From the NCBI GenBank assembly GCA_945900775.1, contig CAMDJP010000021.1, positions 1-43,978 on the forward strand: a stretch of 43,978 nucleotides of DNA. The letters are read 5' to 3'. Positions within the stretch are counted from its first letter, which is position 1. The number at the start of each line of letters is the position of its first letter. This stretch comes from Akkermansia muciniphila. Lineage in GTDB: Bacteria > Verrucomicrobiota > Verrucomicrobiia > Limisphaerales > SIAT01. Made by a program: the position numbers and the translations under genes. This document shows positions 24,029 to 32,223 of this stretch, one piece after another. The notes beneath the pieces were generated by a model. The model made no database searches. It was not told the origin of the DNA and worked only from the letters and a program-made list of their open reading frames with translations.

Positions 24029-26733
24029 CGGACGGTGACGAAATCGTTGTGGTTGAGCAGAACGAGCGCGAGATTTTCGCGCGCTCGCTGGCTGGTGGAT
24101 GCGGGCTTGGCATCAACACTCATCGCCTTCTTCAGGAACTCGCGGCAGGCGGTCATCTCATCGGGGCGGGGCGGGCGGCTAATCGTGCGTAGGTAAGCCG
24201 TGCGGATGAATGCGTCGTTATCATCGCCGGACTTGGCGGCGAGGTCCTTCGCCAGTGCGCGGGCTTGGTTGATCGCTAGTTCGCTGTTGGCGAGGGCGAG
24301 GGCCTGCTGTGGCTTGACGGTTTGTTTGCGCTCGTAGCATTCGCCGACGTTTGCGCTGTCGAAGATCTGGAGGAACTCGACCTCCTTCTCGGCAGCGGTG
24401 CGGAGATAGAGGCTACGTCGGCGGGAGGTGAGACCCTGCTTGTGATCGATTTCGATACCGCCACGCGTCGTGTCGAGTTGGCCGGAGACGAAGAGTAAGT
24501 TGTCTCGTACTGCCTCGGCCTCGAGCCGGCGCGAGTTCATTCGCCACATAAAACGATTGTCGGGATCGAGCTTCGCATTGGCGGCATCGGGCGTGGAAGC
24601 CATGCGGTAGGTGGCGCTGGTGACGATGAGCCGGTGCATAGCCTTCATGCTCCAGTCGCGCGCCATGAACTCGGTGGAGAGCCAGTCGAGCAGTTGCGGA
24701 TGGCTCGGCGGCCGGCCGTTCGCGCCGAAGTCGTCTACGGTCGGGACGATGGCCGCGCCGAAGTGGCGCAGCCAAATGTGGTTCATCGCGACGCGCGCGG
24801 TGAGCGGGTTTTCCGGATTAGTGACCCACTTGGCGAAGGCAAGCCGCCGTCCAGTGCTGGTAGCGGGATGGCTCGTACCGAGGACGCGCGGCTTGAAGGT
24901 GTTCGTGGCTGGAGAGCTCAATTCCTTTGTCGCGGCCGCCAGAGTCTTCTCAGCCTCGGTGCTCTTTTTCTTGGCTGCATCGAGTTCTTTGGTGGCCTTG
25001 TCCTGTGCCGCCTTGTCGGTGCCTTTGGTCGCGGTGTCGTGCTTAGTCTGCGCGTCGGTCTCCGCGTTTTTCAACGGGAGGAGTTTCTGGCGCGCCTCGG
25101 TCTCGGCAATCTTGCGCTGGACGGCGTTGGCCTCGGTGGCGAGCGGGGTCCACGCGCCATCGGTCTTCTTCCCGGCGTCCTCGAGGGCTTCGAGACGCAG
25201 CACGAGTTCGGTGTTCTGTTGGCGGAGCTTGGCGAGCGTGAGGACCAGTTCCGTAGCGGCGCGCTCGGGTGCATCTGACTTGAGCTTGTTGAGCGCAGCC
25301 TGGGCATCGGTCACAGACTTCTCCGCGGAGGCGCGCGTTTCCTTGAGCACGAACTCGCGCTTGTCCGGCTGTGTGACAAGGCGTGGCAGGGAGATGGATT
25401 CAACCTTGAACGTGCCGCCGAGCAGGCTGAGCACGGCGGGGGCGATGGGTGCGTTGGTGAGCGGCCGATGTTCATCGCCGCGTTGAAGGAGGTGCGTGAC
25501 GGCCGTGGGCTTGGCGTCGTAGATGCGTGCGAGGCCGGCCTTCATCGGGTCCGGTTCGCCCGGCAACCGGTCGAAGCGCACGTCGTGCGGCTCGAAGATC
25601 GCGCGGATCTGGTAGTACTCGCGCTGCGCAATCGGGTCGGTCATGTGATTGTGACACTTCGCGCAGCCGATGGTGAGGCCGAGGAACGCCTTGCCGGTAT
25701 GGGCGAGCGTGTCCTCGAGCCATTTCTCGCGGCTGTAGCGTTTGTAATTCCGGACAAGGAAACCAGTGGCCCGGAGGGCACTCTCGTCCTCGGGCGAGAG
25801 CTCATCGGCCGCGAGCATCTCCAGCACCATCCGGTCGTAGCCCTTGTCGCTGTTGAGCGATTCCACAATCCAGTCACGCCAGCGCCAGATGTGCGGTGTG
25901 CTGTCGCGGTACTGGTCATTCCAGCCGGACCAATCACTGTAGCGCCAGACGTCCATCCAGTGGCGGCCCCAACGCTCACCGTGGCGCGGATCGGCTAGGA
26001 GCCGGTCCACCGTCTTTTCGTAGGCATCGGGCGAAGTGTCCTTGAGGAAGGACTCGAGTTCCTCCGGCGTCGGCGAGAGGCCGATAAGGTCGAGATAAGC
26101 GCGGCGCAAGAGAATTTCCCTAGGCGCCTCGGGCCTCGGCTTGAGCTTCAAGCGCTCGTGCTCGGCGGCGATGAACGTGTCGATAGGGTTGCGCGCCCAC
26201 TTCGCCGCGGCAGCAGAAACCTTCGGCGCGACGGGACGTTGGACCGTCTCGAACGGCCGCCAGCGGAAGGCGCTTTGGGCCTTGACGAAGTCCGCCCGCA
26301 ACTTTGCGCCCTTGGCGAGGTCGCCCTTCTTCGGCGTCTCCTTCGCGTCACCCGGACCCGTGCCGAGGAGCAGTTCGGTGAAGTTGTCCACTCCATCGCC
26401 ATCGGCATCTTCACCCGCGATGACGGCGAGGCGCGAGACGAGGTCGCGCCGCTTGCCGGTTGTTTCCAGTTCCGCAGCCAACTTGCGCAACCGGTCGCCG
26501 AAGGGGTTGTGTGGGAATTCCTCGAGTAATGCCGGCGCCTTGGTGTCGCTCGGCAGATGGCAGGTGGTGCACTGGTTGAGCCGGGCTGGCAGAAGCGCAT
26601 CGAGATGCGTCGCCAGCGCCTTCTTATTCGCCGGCGTGGCGTGGGACGGGGCGAGGCTGGTCAACGAGAGGAGAATGCATAGGAACCGCCAAACGGGCGT
26701 GGATAAGAAAGGGCCTGTGCGCCGGCAATTCAT
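24025..26733 (-). CDS. DUF1549/DUF1553 protein with haem motif, calcium-type loop and coiled-coil insert
   Basis: A 902-residue exported protein that heads the operon. After a signal peptide (near 1-32) it has a haem-binding CTTCH (55-59) and an acidic DADGDGVDNFTE loop (109-120) of the EF-hand or dockerin type. DUF1549 spans about 182-390 and includes a second haem motif CAKCH (357-361). Residues about 465-606 form an Ala/Lys/Glu-rich coiled coil, inserted before DUF1553 (about 628-880; LAFAKWVTNPENPLTARVAM). Predicted to be a multihaem periplasmic protein; function unknown. A near-consensus promoter (26747-26774) lies only a few bases upstream of the ATG. Confidence 0.92.
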   Translation of the reverse strand: MNCRRTGPFLSTPVWRFLCILLSLTSLAPSHATPANKKALATHLDALLPARLNQCTTCHLPSDTKAPALLEEFPHNPFGDRLRKLAAELETTGKRRDLVSRLAVIAGEDADGDGVDNFTELLLGTGPGDAKETPKKGDLAKGAKLRADFVKAQSAFRWRPFETVQRPVAPKVSAAAAKWARNPIDTFIAAEHERLKLKPRPEAPREILLRRAYLDLIGLSPTPEELESFLKDTSPDAYEKTVDRLLADPRHGERWGRHWMDVWRYSDWSGWNDQYRDSTPHIWRWRDWIVESLNSDKGYDRMVLEMLAADELSPEDESALRATGFLVRNYKRYSREKWLEDTLAHTGKAFLGLTIGCAKCHNHMTDPIAQREYYQIRAIFEPHDVRFDRLPGEPDPMKAGLARIYDAKPTAVTHLLQRGDEHRPLTNAPIAPAVLSLLGGTFKVESISLPRLVTQPDKREFVLKETRASAEKSVTDAQAALNKLKSDAPERAATELVLTLAKLRQQNTELVLRLEALEDAGKKTDGAWTPLATEANAVQRKIAETEARQKLLPLKNAETDAQTKHDTATKGTDKAAQDKATKELDAAKKKSTEAEKTLAAATKELSSPATNTFKPRVLGTSHPATSTGRRLAFAKWVTNPENPLTARVAMNHIWLRHFGAAIVPTVDDFGANGRPPSHPQLLDWLSTEFMARDWSMKAMHRLIVTSATYRMASTPDAANAKLDPDNRFMWRMNSRRLEAEAVRDNLLFVSGQLDTTRGGIEIDHKQGLTSRRRSLYLRTAAEKEVEFLQIFDSANVGECYERKQTVKPQQALALANSELAINQARALAKDLAAKSGDDNDAFIRTAYLRTISRPPRPDEMTACREFLKKAMSVDAKPASTSQRARENLALVLLNHNDFVTVR

Positions 26734-26746
26734 CTGGACGCCGATA

Positions 26747-26774
26747 AATCTATACCAGCGCCTGCGTCTGTCAA
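26747..26774 (-). promoter_or_regulatory. Candidate promoter of the DUF1549/DUF1501 operon
   Basis: On the minus strand, a perfect TTGACA (plus-strand 26769-26774) is followed by a 16-bp spacer and TAGATT (26747-26752). Transcription would start near 26740, leaving a leader of about 7 nt before the ATG at 26733, so the message may be nearly leaderless. Prediction by eye. Confidence 0.45.
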
Positions 26775-27125
26775 TTCAACCTATCGTCCGAGTCACGGTC
26801 CTGATGGGACCATCCTCCTCCGCCTCGCACCTTTGAAAAATCTCAAGGGCAGTTCAAATCCGAGGTTCGGAAGCGCGTTCTCGCGACGGAGAAACGGTCT
26901 CAAATCAAGCCGTTTCCAGGCAACTCGCCCCCCCCGCGAACGAGAGGGGCACAACTTGTATTGGTAGGGATGCCCTACCAATCATCGGAGGGGCGAGCGC
27001 CGCTTTCTCGACGGGTGAGAGCAGGCTGCATCGTGCCAAGCAAGAATAGCTCCGAAGCACCAAGCCTGACTCCCCCGTGCTCTGAGTCGCCAAAAGAGAG
27101 CATCGTCTTTATTTCGAGCCTTGCT
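26775..27125. other. Intergenic region with a palindrome, no gene
   Basis: About 350 bp between two divergent operons with no credible gene. It holds a perfect 9-bp inverted repeat, TTGGTAGGG and CCCTACCAA (26961-26981, 3-nt loop), followed by GGAGGGGCGAGCGCC. This looks like a dispersed intergenic repeat element. The region otherwise should carry the repressor-operon promoter. Confidence 0.4.
26961..26981. repeat. Perfect short palindrome, REP-like candidate
   Basis: TTGGTAGGG (26961-26969), loop ATG, CCCTACCAA (26973-26981). It lacks a following T-tract, so it is not a standard terminator. It could be a REP-type extragenic palindrome, but only one copy is visible in this window. Confidence 0.35.
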
Positions 27126-27162
27126 TGTTTCAAACATTTGTTTCAAACATTTGTTTGAAATG
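27126..27162 (+). promoter_or_regulatory. Three-unit palindromic operator overlapping the repressor start codon
   Basis: The 11-bp near-palindrome TGTTTCAAACA occurs at 27126-27136 and 27139-27149. A third, degenerate unit TGTTTGAAATG lies at 27152-27162 and includes the ATG of the repressor gene. Spacing is exactly 13 bp. The last two also form a longer inverted repeat, TTTCAAAC-ATTT-GTTTGAAA (27141-27160). Such symmetry directly before a TetR-family gene points to an autoregulatory operator that would control the whole exporter operon. Confidence 0.7.
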
Positions 27163-27813
27163 GTGCGAATCAAGGCAAAAGTCGCTCTTGTGGAGCCGAC
27201 TCGCCAGCAGTTGCTGGAGGCGGCAAGCGCGGTTTTTGCCGAGCGTGGATTTCGTGCGGCGACCGTCCGGCAGATTTGCCAGCGGGCCAACGCAAACGTG
27301 GCGGCGGTGAACTACCATTTCGGCGGCAAGGCGGGTCTCTACGCCGAGGTGCTTCGCCACGCCCACCGTTGCGCGGAGGAGAGGCATCCGAACGTTTCAG
27401 TGTCGCCGAAAAGGCTGACACCGGCGAGAGAGTTGGAGATCTTCGTTCACGCCTTCCTGCAGCGATTATTTGATGAAGGGCGCACAGCATGGCTGGGCAA
27501 GCTGATGTCGCGCGAGATGGTCGAGCCGACGGCGGCACTCGACGCGGTGGTTGAGGAGCAGATCCAGCCAAATTCGCGGCGACTGCAGGACCTGCTGCGC
27601 CGGTTGCTTGGCCCGCGCTCCAGTGCGGAACAGGTGCGCCTTTGCGAGATGAGCGTGGTGAGCCAATGCCTGTTCTACCACCACTGCCGGCCGGTCATCA
27701 GTCGCTTGTTTCCGGGGTTTGATTTCGGACCGAAGGCATTACGCCGACTGGCGGCGCACATCACTCGCTTTTCGATGGGCGGTTTGCAGAGCGCAAAGAA
27801 AGGGCTTGGCTGA
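27160..27813 (+). CDS. TetR/AcrR-family repressor (CerR-like C-domain)
   Basis: A 217-residue TetR-type regulator. The N-terminal DNA-binding domain includes LLEAASAVFAERGFRAATVR and the recognition helix region ANVAAVNYHFGGKAGLYAEV, matching CerR-type repressors. The C-terminal ligand domain is of the CerR (DUF1956) type. ATG 27160 was chosen over a TTG at 27121, which would translate the operator. A GTG at 27190 preceded by AAGG is a further alternative, because the operator overlaps the ATG and leaves no ribosome-binding site. Its stop overlaps the permease start (TGATG). It probably represses the exporter operon and is released by an exported compound; the ligand is unknown. Confidence 0.9.
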   Translation: MVRIKAKVALVEPTRQQLLEAASAVFAERGFRAATVRQICQRANANVAAVNYHFGGKAGLYAEVLRHAHRCAEERHPNVSVSPKRLTPARELEIFVHAFLQRLFDEGRTAWLGKLMSREMVEPTAALDAVVEEQIQPNSRRLQDLLRRLLGPRSSAEQVRLCEMSVVSQCLFYHHCRPVISRLFPGFDFGPKALRRLAAHITRFSMGGLQSAKKGLG

Positions 27814-28952
27814 TGTACCACATCGCCTTGAAAATGCTGCTCGGAAACCGCTCGAAATACATCGTGCTGGTGAGCGGCATTACCTTCGCCACGCTGCTGA
27901 TGACGCAGCAGTCCGCGATTTTCTGCGGTCTGATGCTTTGGACCACCGGCAGCCTCCAGAACATGCGAGCCAAGGTCTGGGTGACCGACCCTAAGGTGGA
28001 GCAGGTGAACGAGGTGCGCCAGTTGCGCGATACCGATGTAGGGCGTGTGCGATCGGTCGAGGGGACGGCGTGGGCGGTGCCGCTTTTCTGGGGGTTGCAG
28101 CAGGCCAAGCTCGCCGATGGCAGATTCAAGCAGATTCAACTTGTCGGTCTGGAGAGCGCGACGCTGGTGGGTCGACCTTATCGGATGGTCGCCGGCCGCA
28201 TCGAGGATGTGCGATTGCCGAACGCGGTGGTCATCGATGAACTGGCAATCGTCCGCCTGAGTGCGGGACGCCCGAAACCAATCGGCCTCGGTGACACCTT
28301 CGAAATCAATGACCGCGAGGCGCGTGTGGTGGGGATTTGCCGCACAGCCAAATCGTTCTTCGGCATGCCGTATATCTTCACCACATACGACCAAGCGCTG
28401 CAGTTCGCCCCGAAGACACGCAAGATGCTCTCGTTCATCCTCGCGGAACCGGCTGAGGGTTGGACGGCTGAGGCGACCGCGGTGGCCATCACGCGCGCCA
28501 CCGGCCTGCGTGCATACACGGAGAAGAATTTCTTTTGGGCGACAATTCGCTGGTATTTCGTCAACACCGGCATCCCGATGTCGTTTGGCATTACCATCCT
28601 GCTCGGGTTCGCCGTGGGGGTGGCGGTCTCGGGCCAAACCTTTTATACGTTCGTGCTCGAAAATCTGCGGCACCTCGGTGCGCTGAAAGCGATGGGCGCG
28701 AGCGATGGTCTACTCGCGCGGATGCTGATATTGCAGGCCTTTACGGTGGGGCTGATTGGCTACGGTCTCGGCATCGGATTGACCAGTCTGTTCGGCGCAC
28801 TGGGGCTAGAAAAGGGGGAGCCACCCTTCATGTTGCCTTATCAGGTGCCGCTCGGCGCGCTTGCGGTTGTGCTGTTCATCTGCGTTTTCGCCGCGCTGCT
28901 GGGCATCCGCCAAATCCGTAAACTTGAACCCGCGATTGTCTTCCGTGGCTGA
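27813..28952 (+). CDS. ABC exporter permease, FtsX/DevC-like
   Basis: A 379-residue permease of the MacB/FtsX/DevC type. It has one membrane span near the N-terminus (KYIVLVSGITFATLLM), a large periplasmic domain (about 50-250) and three C-terminal spans (FGITILLGFAVGVAVSGQTF, LILQAFTVGLIGYGLGIGLT, LGALAVVLFICVFAALLGI). The ending IRQIRKLEPAIVFRG is typical of FtsX-like permeases. It works with the ATPase encoded next (8-bp overlap) and the membrane-fusion and outer-membrane proteins downstream. Such systems move large molecules (glycolipids, peptides, macrolides) from the periplasm or inner membrane outward. Confidence 0.93.
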   Translation: MYHIALKMLLGNRSKYIVLVSGITFATLLMTQQSAIFCGLMLWTTGSLQNMRAKVWVTDPKVEQVNEVRQLRDTDVGRVRSVEGTAWAVPLFWGLQQAKLADGRFKQIQLVGLESATLVGRPYRMVAGRIEDVRLPNAVVIDELAIVRLSAGRPKPIGLGDTFEINDREARVVGICRTAKSFFGMPYIFTTYDQALQFAPKTRKMLSFILAEPAEGWTAEATAVAITRATGLRAYTEKNFFWATIRWYFVNTGIPMSFGITILLGFAVGVAVSGQTFYTFVLENLRHLGALKAMGASDGLLARMLILQAFTVGLIGYGLGIGLTSLFGALGLEKGEPPFMLPYQVPLGALAVVLFICVFAALLGIRQIRKLEPAIVFRG

Positions 28953-29679
28953 TAATAAAAACAATTACGCGGTGCACGTGCGCGACGTGTCGAAGACGTT
29001 CGGCGTCGGCGCGACTGCTGTTCCCGCGCTCAAGGGTGTGAACTTTGATGCTCGCGAGGGTGAGTTACTGATGATTGTCGGGCCATCGGGCTGCGGCAAG
29101 ACGACGTTACTCAGTGCTATCGCCGGTACGCTTCAGTTCGACACAGGCGAGATCGACGTCTTCGGCTCGGCCTTGCAGAAGATGAGCAAGAATGAGAATA
29201 GCGCGTTCCGCCGGCAGAACATCGGCTTCATCTTCCAGGAGTTTCATCTGATTCCGACGCTCAATGCCGTGGAGAACGTCAGCGTACCGCTGCTCATCAA
29301 CGGCGTCTCTCGAGCAGTCGCCGAGCGGAAGGCGCATGCGTTGCTCGCGCAGGTTGGCCTTGAAGGGCGAGGTCACGAATCGCCTTTGAATCTTTCCGGT
29401 GGCCAGCAACAGCGCGTGGCTATCGCCCGTGCACTGGTCCACGAACCACGCCTGATTATTTGTGACGAGCCGACCTCGGCACTCGATAAGGAAAACGGCG
29501 CGCGGATAATGGAATTGCTCCGGCAGGTCGCGCGCGCGCCCGGTCGTTGCGTTGTCGTCGTGACACACGACAACCGCATCTTCCATCACGCCGATCGTAT
29601 GACCGAGATGGAGGATGGCCGGGTGGCACGAGTGGCCGAGATCAATGGCGGCCACAGCTCTTCGTTCATCCCCAATTGA
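28945..29679 (+). CDS. ABC exporter ATPase (MacB/DevA/LolD-type)
   Basis: A 244-residue ABC ATPase with all motifs: Walker A GPSGCGKTT, Q-loop FIFQEFH, signature LSGGQQQR, Walker B RLIICDEP and H-loop VVTHD. It belongs to the MacB/LolD/DevA group that pairs with FtsX-like permeases. GTG 28945 was chosen as start because it gives the usual N-terminus (ADNKNNYAVHVRDVSKTF); the longer frame to 28861 would overlap the permease by 90 bp. The 8-bp overlap with the permease and the 3-bp gap to the next gene place it in the exporter operon. Confidence 0.95.
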   Translation: MADNKNNYAVHVRDVSKTFGVGATAVPALKGVNFDAREGELLMIVGPSGCGKTTLLSAIAGTLQFDTGEIDVFGSALQKMSKNENSAFRRQNIGFIFQEFHLIPTLNAVENVSVPLLINGVSRAVAERKAHALLAQVGLEGRGHESPLNLSGGQQQRVAIARALVHEPRLIICDEPTSALDKENGARIMELLRQVARAPGRCVVVVTHDNRIFHHADRMTEMEDGRVARVAEINGGHSSSFIPN

Positions 29680-29682
29680 TTT

Positions 29683-30804
29683 ATGATGCTCCTCACTAAA
29701 CCTAGCTTTTATCTCGCCCTCGCCGGCATCATCGGCGTGATATTTCTCGTTAAGAAAACCAGTCAGGAAACCCCTGCGCCGCCCCCCTTCGCCGAGCCGG
29801 CGCGCTCGCCGTTTACAGAGTCACTCGCCGCCAGCGGTCTTGTCGAAGCCGCTCGCGAGAACGTGAAAATAGCCCCGCCACGGCCCGGTCTTGTCCAGAA
29901 GGTATTCGCCGAGGTTGCGCAGAAGGTGATGACCGGAGATGCGCTGCTTCAGATTGATGATCGCGAAGCACGTGCGCGGATCGAGGCGGTGCGCACCCAG
30001 CTCGGCGCATTACGTGCGAGCATTGTCGTGGAAGAAGTGTTGCTGGCCGATGCGTTGGATCAACTGGAGCGGATGCGCAAACGCATAACTGTCGAGGAAG
30101 TGGTGGTGGCCGATGCGCTGGATCAACTGGAGCGGATGCGCAAGCTCAGCAAAGCCGAGGTCGCTGCTGAGGAGGAATTACGTCGACGCGAGTTCGCATT
30201 CGCCAAAGCTGAGGCTGCGAGCAAGGACGAACTACGCCGGCGCGAGTTCGCGCACCGCGTGTCCGAAGCGCGTGTGGCCAAATTGAAATCGGATTTGCCG
30301 GTGATTGAAAGTCAGATTGCTCAGGTGCAGGTAGAGATTGATCTGCTCACGGTGCGCGCGCCCCGTGCCGCCACCGTTCTGCAGGTCAATGTCCGCGCTG
30401 GCGAGTATGCGAATGTGGCCGCGCCCGAGCCGTTGATGATTCTCGGCGACGTCGAGAAGCTCCAGATCCGCGCCGACGTGGATGAGCAGAACGCCGCGCT
30501 CTTCGAGCCCGGCAAGCCGGCCGTCGCGTTTCTTAAAGGTACGACGCAGAACGAAATGAAGCTCCGCTTTGTTCGTGTTGAGCCGTTTGTTGTGCCAAAG
30601 CGTTCGCTCACTGGCGACAGCCTCGAGCGAGTTGACACGCGGGTGCTTCAGATTATCTACGAGTTGGACCGCCCGCCACTCCCGCTCTACGTCGGCCAGC
30701 AGGTGGATGTTTTCATCCAACGGACGCCAAAGCCAAAGCCATCTACCAACGCCCCGCCGCCATCGGTTTCATCCAACGCAATCAACGGAACCAAAGCGCC
30801 ATGA
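29683..30804 (+). CDS. Membrane-fusion (HlyD/DevB-type) adaptor with duplicated hairpin segment
   Basis: A 373-residue periplasmic adaptor anchored by one N-terminal span (SFYLALAGIIGVIFLVKK). It has lipoyl-like halves around ENVKIAPPRPGLVQKVFAEV and LLTVRAPRAATVLQVNVRAG. These flank a long alpha-helical hairpin (about 100-225) and precede a beta-barrel region. Within the hairpin, a 21-residue unit is tandemly repeated (VEEVLLADALDQLERMRKRIT, shown as 116-136 with the next copy at 137-157). A shorter repeat follows (ELRRREFA occurs twice). It should bridge the ABC permease to the TolC-type protein, whose gene overlaps its end by 4 bp. Confidence 0.93.
   Translation: MMLLTKPSFYLALAGIIGVIFLVKKTSQETPAPPPFAEPARSPFTESLAASGLVEAARENVKIAPPRPGLVQKVFAEVAQKVMTGDALLQIDDREARARIEAVRTQLGALRASIVVEEVLLADALDQLERMRKRITVEEVVVADALDQLERMRKLSKAEVAAEEELRRREFAFAKAEAASKDELRRREFAHRVSEARVAKLKSDLPVIESQIAQVQVEIDLLTVRAPRAATVLQVNVRAGEYANVAAPEPLMILGDVEKLQIRADVDEQNAALFEPGKPAVAFLKGTTQNEMKLRFVRVEPFVVPKRSLTGDSLERVDTRVLQIIYELDRPPLPLYVGQQVDVFIQRTPKPKPSTNAPPPSVSSNAINGTKAP
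30028..30153 (+). repeat. 63-bp in-frame tandem duplication inside the adaptor gene
   Basis: Copy 1 is 30028-30090 and copy 2 is 30091-30153. Both encode V-EEV-x-x-ADALDQLERMRK; the central 30 or so bases are almost identical while the ends have diverged. 63 bp is 21 codons, exactly three coiled-coil heptads, so the helix register is kept. Confidence 0.85.
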
Positions 30805-32144
30805 AACCCGCTACGATTTTCCTCGCGCTGTGCGCGTGTGCCGAAGCGATCTTGGGCGCGCCTACGAACGCGATTTTCTCTGGGCCGATTTCGCTGGAAG
30901 GCGCTTACGGACTCGCGCTGGCGCAGAACCACACGATTCGCAAGAGCTTGAAGGAACTGGAGGTGACGCATGGCGTGGTCGTGCAGACACGCGCGGTGAC
31001 GCTGCCGAAGGTTCGGTGGTTGACCGATTTTCAGTCCAGCGATGCGAACTCAATCGAGACCGTGCCGGTCGGTGGCATCAAGGCGCCCGACCATCGTTGG
31101 TCGAGCAACCTGCGCCTCGTGCAATCCATCTACGAGGGCGGCCGGCTCACTGCCGCGCTTCGCCTCGAGAAACTCATCTGGGAACAGGCCCTGCTGCAGC
31201 ATCGGGTTCTTATCTCAGATACATTGCTCAACGTACGCGTCGCCTACGACGGTGCGCTGCTTGCCGCGCAACAGATTGGGGTACAGGAGGCGTCGTTGCG
31301 GCTGATTGAGCGCGAGTTGGAGGACGTGAAGAAGCGCTACGCCGCCGGCGCCGCGCCGAAATTCGACGTGCTACGTGCCGAGGTGGAGCTAGCTAACGCC
31401 CGTCCTCGTCTCATTCGTGCTCGCAATGCTCTGCGCATCGCGCAAAGCGAGCTCGCCGTGTTGCTCGGGCTGTCCACGCCGAAAGGAACCGGAGAGAACC
31501 AGCTCGATTTGGGCGGTACGCTCGTTATCGAGCCCTGGCCCGTCGAGTTGCCTGTGGCCATCGCCCGCGCGTTCGACCAGCGCACGGAACTCGCCGCCCT
31601 ACGGATTGCGGAGAAGATTCGCGCCGAGGACATCATCATCGCCGAGAGCCGGCGCAAACCGGTGGTAGAGATGTTCACCGGTTACGGAGCGCGCAGTTCT
31701 AGTTTCACGCGCGATCTTACGCGCGATCTCTCGGGCTGGTTCGCCGGAGTGCAGGCCACGTGGGACATCTACGACGGTAATCTGACTAAAGGCCGCATAA
31801 CCGAGGCCAACGCCAAACACGGGAAGGTGCGCCTGGAAATCGAAGAGCGGATGCTGCACATCGAGCACGAGGTGCGAATCGCCCACTCCGCCTTTGTCGA
31901 GGCACGCGAACTACTAGCCTCGCAGGAGAAAGTACAGGAACAGGCCGAGGAGGCGCTGCGGCTCGCGCAAGCCCGCGCCGCTGCCGGCGCCGCCACGCAA
32001 CTCGACGTGCTCACCGCGCAGACCGCACTCACCGAGGCACGCAGCACGCAAGTGCTCGCGCGCCACGATTACTCGGTCGCCCGCGCCCGCCTCGAACGCG
32101 CCATCGGCCTGGATTTCCAGGTTGAACGGCAAGGGAAACCTTGA
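30801..32144 (+). CDS. TolC-family outer-membrane channel protein
   Basis: A 447-residue outer-membrane efflux protein with a signal peptide (MKPATIFLALCACAEAILG). It has the two-fold TolC repeat: helical stretches VRVAYDGALLAAQQIGVQEA and AQARAAAGAATQLDVLTAQT. Paired beta segments lie at WSSNLRLVQSIYEGGR and WFAGVQATWDIYDGN, where the bound strand motif G-x-x-x-W-x-I-Y-D-G is typical. It starts inside the end of the adaptor gene (ATGA at 30801), completing a tripartite exporter spanning both membranes. It ends about 80 bp before the MFS gene, which has its own promoter candidate. Confidence 0.94.
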   Translation: MKPATIFLALCACAEAILGAPTNAIFSGPISLEGAYGLALAQNHTIRKSLKELEVTHGVVVQTRAVTLPKVRWLTDFQSSDANSIETVPVGGIKAPDHRWSSNLRLVQSIYEGGRLTAALRLEKLIWEQALLQHRVLISDTLLNVRVAYDGALLAAQQIGVQEASLRLIERELEDVKKRYAAGAAPKFDVLRAEVELANARPRLIRARNALRIAQSELAVLLGLSTPKGTGENQLDLGGTLVIEPWPVELPVAIARAFDQRTELAALRIAEKIRAEDIIIAESRRKPVVEMFTGYGARSSSFTRDLTRDLSGWFAGVQATWDIYDGNLTKGRITEANAKHGKVRLEIEERMLHIEHEVRIAHSAFVEARELLASQEKVQEQAEEALRLAQARAAAGAATQLDVLTAQTALTEARSTQVLARHDYSVARARLERAIGLDFQVERQGKP

Positions 32145-32172
32145 ACACGTGCGGCTGCTTCGTTTTTTCTCC

Positions 32173-32202
32173 TTAACGCGCGACGGTCATTTACGCTAAG
32201 GT
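32173..32202 (+). promoter_or_regulatory. Candidate promoter of the MFS-HAD/Nudix-folB unit
   Basis: TTAACG (32173-32178), an 18-bp spacer and TAAGGT (32197-32202), about 20 bp before the MFS start. It shows the same T-A-n-n-n-T -10 pattern as other candidates in the window. Weak prediction. Confidence 0.3.
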
Positions 32203-32223
32203 CCGGAGTCCGTTTTTAGACTG

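Noticed and set aside
30028-30153. Tandem repeat as CRISPR or mobile element
   Set aside because: Only two in-frame copies with no spacers, inside a coding region; it is a protein-level duplication.
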